Assembly (NCBI GenBank): GCA_016783985.1
Contig: JADHVM010000075.1
Location: 1 to 5,588, forward strand
Length of the DNA: 5,588 nucleotides
Source of the DNA: Actinomycetota bacterium
GTDB taxonomy: Bacteria; Actinomycetota; Humimicrobiia; Humimicrobiales; Humimicrobiaceae
Reading direction: 5' to 3'
Positions 1-5,060 of this stretch are shown here, in pieces. Each line of letters begins with the position of its first letter. Position 1 is the first letter of the stretch. Below the pieces are notes generated by a model. It saw only the letters and a list, made by a program, of their open reading frames with translations. It was not told the origin of the DNA and made no database searches. The translations under genes and the position numbers were made by a program.

Positions 1-46
1 GTTTTACTAAAAGTGAATAAAGGTATTTTTTTAAATCTTCGGTCAT
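1..46 (-). CDS. N-terminal 15 codons of a leftward gene, possibly a XerC/D-type tyrosine recombinase
   Basis: On the minus strand an ATG at 46-44 opens a frame reading MTEDLKKYLYSLLVK up to the window edge with no stop. It is preceded by AAGGAG (56-51), four bases from the ATG, which is the best ribosome site in the left part of the window. An in-frame upstream ATG (64-62) would add six residues but lies before the ribosome site, so 46 is preferred. The peptide looks like an amphipathic helix. Its pattern (xxDLxxYLxxLLVxK) resembles the start of the core-binding domain of XerC/XerD-like tyrosine recombinases, but 15 residues cannot prove this. A promoter with a LexA box lies just upstream, so the gene is probably DNA-damage inducible. 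That a gene starts here is fairly sure; its product is not. Confidence 0.6.
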   Translation of the reverse strand, partial: MTEDLKKYLYSLLVK

Positions 47-79
47 CTGTCTCCTTTCGAACATACTTAATTTATAACT

Positions 80-108
80 ATATTAGCAAACATATGTTCG
101 TAAATCAA
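80..108 (-). promoter_or_regulatory. Sigma-A-type promoter of the leftward gene
   Basis: Read on the minus strand, TTGATT (108-103) and TAATAT (85-80) are separated by exactly 17 bases. Each matches four of six consensus positions. Transcription would begin near 73 and give a leader of about 27 bases carrying the AAGGAG ribosome site. The spacer contains the LexA-like operator listed separately. An alternative -10, TATAAA at 76-71, has no matching -35. Confidence 0.5.
87..100 (-). promoter_or_regulatory. LexA (DinR) SOS operator
   Basis: The minus strand reads CGAACATATGTTTG. This differs at a single base from the perfect palindrome CGAACATATGTTCG, a strong form of the Gram-positive LexA box (CGAAC-N4-GTTCG type). 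It sits entirely between the -35 and -10 of the leftward promoter, where bound repressor would block RNA polymerase. A second half-site, CGAAC on the plus strand at 58-62, lies next to the ribosome site. The operator is about 40 bases from the ATG at 46 and about 190 from the rightward ATG at 291, so the leftward gene is the natural target. Activity is inferred from the motif only. Confidence 0.7.
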
Positions 109-145
109 CATTATTTTAAAAAAGAGCCATAAATTATTATTTCTA

Positions 146-175
146 TTGAGTTTTTTATCTATTTTGTGCTAATCT
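146..175 (+). promoter_or_regulatory. Possible promoter of the homocitrate synthase-family gene
   Basis: TTGAGT (146-151) and TAATCT (170-175) are 18 bases apart, and TGC directly before the -10 gives an extended -10 element. Transcription would start near 182 and leave a leader of about 109 bases. In DNA this AT-rich chance matches are common, so the call is tentative. No riboswitch or T-box features are visible in the leader. Confidence 0.33.
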
Positions 176-290
176 TATAAAACATACCAACTAATGGACA
201 AGTCAGAAATAGAGTTAACTTTTCAGTCTAACTTTTTTTAGTACATGAAAAATATATAAAACAATAATTAATAAATTTTAGAAAGCGAGC

Positions 291-1532
291 ATGACCATGA
301 CAGACAATAAAATATATATCATTGATGTAACAAACAGAGATGGTGTTCAGACATCTAGAATATGTTTATCAAAACTGGAAAAGACAATGATAAATCTCTA
401 CCTTAACGAAATGGGAATCTACCAGAGCGAACTTGGCTTTCCTGTAACACATCATGAAACTAATTATATCAATGCCAATTTAGAATTAGCAGGTATGGGA
501 GTACTACACCCAATAATATTAGAAGGCTGGATTCGAGCAATTCCCCAGGATGTAGAGGATGCTATAAAACTAACTAAAATTGAGCATCTTAATCTCTCTA
601 TATCTACTTCTGAGCAGATGATAAAAGGAAAATTTAAGGGGAAATTTTCTGAAGAAGATATTATCAGGACAATGGCTGAAGCTGCTGATCTGGCAAAACG
701 CAAAGGAATAAGAACAATAGGAGTAAATGCTGAAGATGCTTCTAGAACTGATATGAATTATCTTTTAAAATTTGCCAGTGTGGCAAAGGAACACGGTGCA
801 GATAGAATAAGATACTGTGATACTTTAGGCTTTGATAACCCATTTACTATCTATGATAGAGTAAAAACATTAGCTAATGAAGTTAAAATTCCTATAGAGC
901 TGCACTGTCATAATGATTTAGGTATGGCTGTTGCTAATTCACTAGCTGGAGCAATAGCAGCAATTCATGCAGGAGTAGATGCCTATATAAATACTACAGT
1001 AAATGGTGTTGGTGAAAGAGCGGGAAATGCAGATTTAGTTTCAGTTCTATTAGCTATAAAACATTCAAGTACATTTAAAGATGAAAATCTCCTAGATGAT
1101 AGAATAAATTTATTAAAAACCTGGAAAATTGCAAAATACGTATCTTACGCTTTTAATATCCCCATACCAATAAATCAGCCTGGTGTAGGAGCCAATGCTT
1201 TTGCACATGAGTCTGGCATTCATGCTGATGGTGCTCTAAAGGATAGGAAAAATTACGAGCTCTATGATTTTGAAGAACTGGGAAGAGGTGAACCCGAGAT
1301 AATTGAAACTGGAAGAAATATAACTGTTGGTGAATACAGCGGCATTAAAGGATTTAGAAACGTCTATGAAAAATTACAGGTAGAATTCCATGACGAAGAA
1401 GAAGCTAACAAAATTTTGGAGTTAGTTAGACATGCAAATGTACATAACCAAAAACCTGTTGTTGAAGATGAACTTAAATTTATTGCCCAGTACCCTGATA
1501 TAGCTAGAAAGCTATTTACTATGTCACCTTAA
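291..1532 (+). CDS. Homocitrate synthase-family enzyme (NifV-like; Re-citrate synthase possible)
   Basis: This is a cytosolic, metal-dependent acyltransferase of the DRE-TIM family, which condenses acetyl-CoA with a 2-oxo acid. Visible motifs are the N-terminal RDG site (R16-D17, context DVTNRDGVQ), CDTLG at 176-180, the HxH metal site HCHND at 205-209, the second signature TVNGVGERAGNAD at 236-248, and HESGIHADG at 306-314. At 413 residues it is near NifV length (about 380) and lacks the C-terminal leucine-sensing domain of LeuA (about 510 in total). The usual DTTLRDGEQ signature is altered: N15 replaces Leu and V19 replaces Glu. The substrate is therefore open: 2-oxoglutarate (homocitrate), oxaloacetate (Re-citrate) or, less likely, 2-oxoisovalerate. 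No nif, lys or leu genes are visible nearby. The ribosome site is weak (GAAAGCGAG, 281-289), and ATG 297 (M3) is about as well placed as ATG 291. It looks monocistronic. Family is sure, substrate is not. Confidence 0.9.
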   Translation: MTMTDNKIYIIDVTNRDGVQTSRICLSKLEKTMINLYLNEMGIYQSELGFPVTHHETNYINANLELAGMGVLHPIILEGWIRAIPQDVEDAIKLTKIEHLNLSISTSEQMIKGKFKGKFSEEDIIRTMAEAADLAKRKGIRTIGVNAEDASRTDMNYLLKFASVAKEHGADRIRYCDTLGFDNPFTIYDRVKTLANEVKIPIELHCHNDLGMAVANSLAGAIAAIHAGVDAYINTTVNGVGERAGNADLVSVLLAIKHSSTFKDENLLDDRINLLKTWKIAKYVSYAFNIPIPINQPGVGANAFAHESGIHADGALKDRKNYELYDFEELGRGEPEIIETGRNITVGEYSGIKGFRNVYEKLQVEFHDEEEANKILELVRHANVHNQKPVVEDELKFIAQYPDIARKLFTMSP

Positions 1533-1870
1533 TATAAAAGGTACAGGCTTAATTCATTTTCAATTCTACAATCTATAATCTGCTTTCAATTAAAATATCA
1601 TTCTACTTTAAAATACCACCCACCATGTTTTATTAAATGAAATTAATGATTTTCCCACCGTATCCATAAAAAATATAAGAATATGTTAAAGAAATACTAA
1701 TAGTATAATTATAAAAAATATTATAAAATATTGTTATAGAGTTAGATATAAATAACCATAGAAATGAATTAAAATAAATAATATAAGAAAATTATTATAT
1801 TTAAATTGTATCTGTTATACATAGTTATACACAAACAAGTAAGTATCAATAAAGAATTAAAAGCAGATAT
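1533..1870. other. AT-rich intergenic region without a recognisable gene
   Basis: These 338 bases are very AT-rich. They contain no ORF with plausible coding character on either strand and no G+C-rich hairpin with a T-run to end the upstream gene. The only structure seen is a tandem ten-base repeat at 1814-1833, listed separately. No convincing promoter for the following locus was found: TTGTAT at 1806 and TATACA at 1826 are only 14 bases apart. Confidence 0.6.
1814..1833 (+). repeat. Tandem ten-base repeat with a DnaA-box-like sequence
   Basis: GTTATACATA is followed directly by GTTATACACA, two units matching at nine of ten bases. The second contains TTATACACA (1825-1833), which fits the DnaA box form TTATNCACA; the first (TTATACATA) is one base off. 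The setting is AT-rich and 38 bases ahead of the degraded signalling gene. One exact box in such DNA may be chance, and no cluster typical of an origin was seen. Confidence 0.3.
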
Positions 1871-2080
1871 ATGAAAAATAATAAGGCAAAAAAAGATTAT
1901 AAAAATTTTACAAAGTCTGATCCTTTAGGCAATTCAAGTAAGATGGAATTAAATAGCATAACTCTTTCATTTACTAGAAGTTGCAAGGATCTTAAAAAGC
2001 CTTTTCTTGAGTATTATTTTAAAAACTCTCTGAGATTTGTAAGAACAACTCTTGTATTAGGAGCTATTGATGATGAATAA
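1871..2080 (+). pseudogene. N-terminal remnant of a membrane GGDEF/HD-GYP sensor protein
   Basis: A 69-residue frame begins with a lysine-rich stretch and goes on with a segment (residues 32-65) rich in the pattern SFTxxxxxLxxPFLEYYFxxSLRFVRxxLVLGA. This resembles the cytoplasmic stretch just before the first membrane helix in some membrane-bound diguanylate cyclases (pattern memory, not a search). The frame stops at 2078-2080, just where the membrane helices should begin, and the GGDEF remnant follows in another frame with a 14-base overlap. I infer that it is the head of the same broken gene, with the membrane segments and the N-terminal part of GGDEF deleted. Only a weak ribosome site precedes ATG 1871. 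It could still be expressed as a short peptide, but nothing suggests a function. Confidence 0.5.
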
Positions 2081-2792
2081 ATCTATGTTAAATGCCCTAA
2101 AGCTTGTAAATGATGCATTTGGTTACAGGCAGGGTGATAAGCTTCTTGTAAGGGTAGCTAAAATACTAAAAAAATGCTCCCGTAAAGAAGATATAATAGC
2201 AAAGTGGGGCGGAGATGAATTTTTAATACTTCTTCCAAAAACTACTGAAGAAGATGCAATAAAGCTTATGAAAAGGGTAAGAGAAGCCTGCAAGAGGACA
2301 GTAGACCAAAAGGTACCTATCAGTTTATCTATTGGAGTTTCAACCAAAACAAGAAAAGCCCAGAATATCCAGAATATAATAAAAGAAGCTGAAAACAGGA
2401 TGTATCAGCGCAAATTAACAGAAAGCAAAAGTATCCATAGCTCAATAATATCATCACTTGAGGCAACAATCTGGGAAAGAAGCCATGAAACAGAGGAACA
2501 TGGAAGAAGACTTAAGGAACTTTCATTAAAGCTTGGCAGGGTAGCCAGGCTGGCACCAAACGAACTTTACGAACTGGTACTTCTATCTACTCTGCATGAT
2601 ATGGGTAAGATAGGGATAAAAGACAGTATTTTAACAAAGCCAGAAAAACTAACAAAAAAAGAATGGGAAATTATGAAAAGACATCCTGAGATAGGATATA
2701 TAAAAAAGCAGTTACTAAAAAAGAAGCTATTAAGGAACTTAAAAGGTGTTCTGGGTCACAGTTTGATCCAAGATTGGTTAAAAAGTTTGTAG
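2067..2792 (+). pseudogene. Truncated and frameshifted GGDEF/HD-GYP c-di-GMP signalling protein
   Basis: The 241-codon frame (TTG 2067, or ATG 2070/2073) matches residues 393-597 of the intact neighbour at 2899-4968. It begins inside GGDEF: the domain's N-terminal part is absent, and the Gly-Asp pair with the first metal-binding Asp (G391-D392 in the neighbour) is missing. It keeps the inhibitory-site motif RKED (39-42), GGDEF (48-52), HETEEH (140-145) and the HD pair (H177-D178). After Y211 a deletion removes the HHEWWDGTGYP region and shifts the frame, so residues 212-241 are nonsense. AGGAG at 2059-2063 lies six bases before ATG 2070, and the start overlaps the end of the upstream remnant, so translation is possible. 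Loss of a metal Asp and of the GYP motif should abolish both cyclase and phosphodiesterase activity. I regard it as a pseudogene. Confidence 0.85.
2088..2700 (+). repeat. Copy 1 of a duplicated GGDEF/HD-GYP block
   Basis: This stretch aligns without gaps with 4075-4687 (offset 1987). By hand count there are about 35 mismatches in 613 bases, near 94% identity. The last 59 bases, next to the deletion point, are identical. Upstream the copies share only CTATG after a six-base gap. Downstream homology resumes past the deletion at about 74%. Confidence 0.85.
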
Positions 2793-2833
2793 CTCTCATA
2801 GAGAAACAAAAGGCTTATGCACTGGTAAATTAA
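2699..2833 (+). pseudogene. Out-of-frame C-terminal HD-GYP remnant
   Basis: In the frame starting at 2699 (a different frame from the upstream GGDEF part) the sequence reads YKKAVTKKEAIKEL, then CSGSQFDPRLVKKF, and ends with TAA at 2831-2833. It aligns with residues 655-688 of the intact neighbour (YSKAITKDKAIKEL, CSGTQFDPDLVEKF), followed by about nine extra residues. It is the original end of the degraded gene, separated from its upstream half by the deletion near 2695-2700. The order of the missing and retained parts is clear from the intact copy. Confidence 0.8.
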
Positions 2834-2898
2834 TCTGATATTATATAAAAATAATTATATTAATTATATATATTTGAAATGTTTTAGAATTTAAAATT

Positions 2899-4968
2899 AT
2901 GACTATTAATAAAAAGATAATAATTATCCTAAGTATATTTTTTATTGGAACAATAATAGTTACTTTTGCAATTTCTTATTTAGTGATACAAAGAGAGTTT
3001 TTAGAAATAGAGAAGCAAACTGTTAGTAAAAATATTAATAGGGTTATTAACACATTATCTAATGATATATATGAACTATCTTATTTAAATGAAGATTGGT
3101 CTGCATGGAATGACACCTATGAATTTATTAATAATAGGGATAAAGACTATATAGATTCTAATTTAGTTGATGGTACTTTTACTAGTCTAAGTCTTAATTT
3201 AATGATGTTTGTAAACTCATCAGGAGATATTATTCATGAGAAGGCTTTTGATCTTGAGAATGAAGAAGAAATATTAGTTCCTGAAGATATATATGAGTTT
3301 ATATCTACTAATGGTATTCTTGTTAATCATAGTGAAACTGAAAGTAGTATTACTGGGGTTATTTTACTGGCTGAAAACCCAATATTGGTGGCCTCAGAAC
3401 CAATTCTAACAAGTAATAACGAGGGTCCTATAAGAGGGACATTAATTTTTGGCAGATATTTAGATGAATCAGTAATTAGTAGTTTAGCTGAAAGAACTGA
3501 ATTAACTATTAACGTTTTTAGGTTAGACCATTTGGATGAATTTAATGAGTTGGGTAATGTATTATCAAAGATAACTAAGGAAAACTCTTTTTATATTGCA
3601 GCATTAGATAGAAAAAATATTGCTGGTTATGCAATAGTTGAAGATATTTTTGGCAACCCAGCTCTATTATTGGAAATTAATTTGCCTAGAGATATTTATA
3701 GACAAAGTGTCACCACTTTTATAACTTATACATCTATAATTTTTATAGTATGTTTGTTTTTAGGTGTTCTAACATTGATATTATTAAATAGACTGTTTTT
3801 AAAAAGATTATTAAAAATAGGAAATGATGTTAAGAGTATTGGAAAAGAAAAAGATATATCTAGTCGGATAATTATTAACGGGGAAGATGAAATTCACAAT
3901 CTGGCTACTGATATAAATAGTATGCTTCATGATTTGGAAAAAGCCCAAGATAAAGTGAAATATTTGAGCTTTCATGATAATCTAACAGACTTGTATAACA
4001 GGTCCTATATTGAAGAAGAGATAGCAAGACTTAACACAGAAAGACAGCTCCCATTAAGCATCACTATGGGAGATTTAAATGCCCTAAAGCTTGTAAATGA
4101 TGCATTTGGTTACAGAAATGGAGACAAGCTTCTTGTAAGAATAGCTAAAATACTAAAAAAATGCTCCCGTAAAGAAGATATAATAGCAAGGTGGGGCGGA
4201 GATGAATTTTTAATACTTCTTCCAAAAACTACTGAAGAAGATGCAATAAAGCTTATAGATAGGGTAAGAGAAGCCTGCGAGAGGACAACAGACCAAAAGG
4301 TACCTATCAGTTTATCTATTGGAGTTTCAACCAAAACAAGAAAAGCTCAAAATATCCAGGATATAATAAAAGAAGCTGAAGACAGGATGTATCAGCGCAA
4401 ATTAACAGAAAGCAAAAGTATCCAGAGCTCAATAATATCATCACTTGAGGCAACACTCTGGGAAAGAAGCCATGAGACAGAAGAACATGGAAAGAGACTA
4501 AAGGAACTTACATTAAAGCTTGGCAGGGTAGCCAGGCTGGCACCAAACGAACTTGATGAACTTGCACTTCTTTCCACTCTGCATGATATGGGTAAAATTG
4601 GGATAGAAGACAGTATTTTAACAAAGCCAGAAAAACTAACAAAAAAAGAATGGGAAATTATGAAAAGACATCCTGAGATAGGATATAAAATTGCACAGTC
4701 TTCTCCCCAGCTATTAAAAATAGCTGATGGTATCCTGTACCATCATGAGTGGTGGGATGGAACTGGTTATCCTCATGGACTTACAGGAGAAAACATTCCA
4801 ATGATTTCCCGCATACTTGCAATTGCTGATGTATATGATGTTATGACTCATGATAGAATATATAGTAAAGCAATAACTAAAGATAAAGCAATAAAGGAGC
4901 TTAAAAGGTGTTCTGGGACACAGTTTGATCCTGATTTAGTAGAGAAGTTTATTGAGATTTTAGAATAA
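2899..4968 (+). CDS. Membrane CHASE4-HAMP-GGDEF-HD-GYP cyclic di-GMP sensor protein
   Basis: A 689-residue inner-membrane protein that probably both makes and degrades c-di-GMP in response to an external signal. Order: membrane helix (about 7-30); extracellular sensor (about 31-270) with the CHASE4-type motif DWSAWNDTY at 66-74; second helix (about 274-300); HAMP linker (about 301-352); GGDEF (about 355-505) with metal Asp D392, inhibitory site R424-x-x-D427 and GGDEF at 433-437; HD-GYP (about 515-689) with HETEEH at 525-530, H562-D563, H591, HH at 615-616, DGTGYP at 620-625 and D644. Every key residue I can check is present, so both domains look active, and the cyclase should be feedback-inhibited. 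ATG 2899 is the only plausible start: an in-frame stop lies at 2875-2877, though no clear ribosome site precedes it. The ligand is unknown. The degraded relative lies directly upstream. Confidence 0.93.
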   Translation: MTINKKIIIILSIFFIGTIIVTFAISYLVIQREFLEIEKQTVSKNINRVINTLSNDIYELSYLNEDWSAWNDTYEFINNRDKDYIDSNLVDGTFTSLSLNLMMFVNSSGDIIHEKAFDLENEEEILVPEDIYEFISTNGILVNHSETESSITGVILLAENPILVASEPILTSNNEGPIRGTLIFGRYLDESVISSLAERTELTINVFRLDHLDEFNELGNVLSKITKENSFYIAALDRKNIAGYAIVEDIFGNPALLLEINLPRDIYRQSVTTFITYTSIIFIVCLFLGVLTLILLNRLFLKRLLKIGNDVKSIGKEKDISSRIIINGEDEIHNLATDINSMLHDLEKAQDKVKYLSFHDNLTDLYNRSYIEEEIARLNTERQLPLSITMGDLNALKLVNDAFGYRNGDKLLVRIAKILKKCSRKEDIIARWGGDEFLILLPKTTEEDAIKLIDRVREACERTTDQKVPISLSIGVSTKTRKAQNIQDIIKEAEDRMYQRKLTESKSIQSSIISSLEATLWERSHETEEHGKRLKELTLKLGRVARLAPNELDELALLSTLHDMGKIGIEDSILTKPEKLTKKEWEIMKRHPEIGYKIAQSSPQLLKIADGILYHHEWWDGTGYPHGLTGENIPMISRILAIADVYDVMTHDRIYSKAITKDKAIKELKRCSGTQFDPDLVEKFIEILE
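4075..4687 (+). repeat. Copy 2 of the duplicated GGDEF/HD-GYP block
   Basis: This is the partner of 2088-2700, in the same orientation, and lies inside the intact gene. It covers GGDEF from just after the first metal Asp to the HPEIGY motif of HD-GYP. Direct repeats of this length allow recombination that would delete or duplicate the roughly 2 kb between them. Confidence 0.85.
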
Positions 4969-4980
4969 ATTCCTTAAAAT
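4952..4980 (+). promoter_or_regulatory. Likely promoter of the thymidylate synthase-like gene
   Basis: TTGAGA (4952-4957) and TAAAAT (4975-4980) are 17 bases apart and match the sigma-A consensus at four and five of six positions. The -35 lies within the last codons of the GGDEF/HD-GYP gene. Transcription would begin near 4987, with a leader of about 74 bases before ATG 5061. No terminator separates the two genes, so read-through is also possible. Confidence 0.42.
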
Positions 4981-5005
4981 AGACTACTATAGGCAAAACA
5001 TCTTT

Positions 5006-5039
5006 AAAGAAGTCTTCTTTGTCAAATTAAATAGACAAA
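5006..5039 (+). repeat. Two overlapping inverted repeats in the leader of the thymidylate synthase-like gene
   Basis: AAAGAAG (5006-5012) and CTTCTTT (5014-5020) form a near-perfect palindrome around one base. TTTGTC (5018-5023) and GACAAA (5034-5039) form a second inverted repeat with a ten-base loop. The two share 5018-5020, so as RNA hairpins they could not both form fully. Neither is followed by a T-run, so they are not terminators. A repressor site or a leader RNA fold is possible but unproven. Confidence 0.35.
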
Positions 5040-5060
5040 AACAATAAAGAGGTTGGTAAA

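Noticed and set aside
211..239. Weak stem AGAGTTA / TAACTTT followed by seven T, looking like an attenuator ahead of the synthase gene
   Set aside because: The stem is nearly all A/T with one G-T pair and an 11-base loop, so it is too weak to be called a terminator in AT-rich DNA. TAACTTTT is simply repeated there.
464..703. 79-codon minus-strand frame inside the synthase gene
   Set aside because: It lies wholly opposite strongly conserved coding sequence and has no ribosome site or family resemblance.
1597..1660. Short minus-strand frame beginning MDTVGKSLISFNK and ending WWVVF
   Set aside because: About 19 codons with no ribosome site and no recognisable family.
2123..2347. 74-codon minus-strand frame, repeated at 4110-4334
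   Set aside because: Its appearance in both copies follows from the duplicated GGDEF sequence on the other strand; it is a shadow frame.
1871..2833. Programmed frameshifting that would make one protein from the three frames
   Set aside because: Essential segments (GGDEF N-terminal part, GYP region) are physically missing and no slippery site was seen at the joins, so decay explains the pattern better.
4392..4577. 61-codon serine-rich minus-strand frame
   Set aside because: It is a shadow of the HD-GYP coding strand, with low-complexity composition.
5006..5020. AAAGAAG/CTTCTTT palindrome as a rho-independent terminator of the signalling gene
   Set aside because: The arms are A/T-rich, the loop is one base and no T-run follows on either strand.
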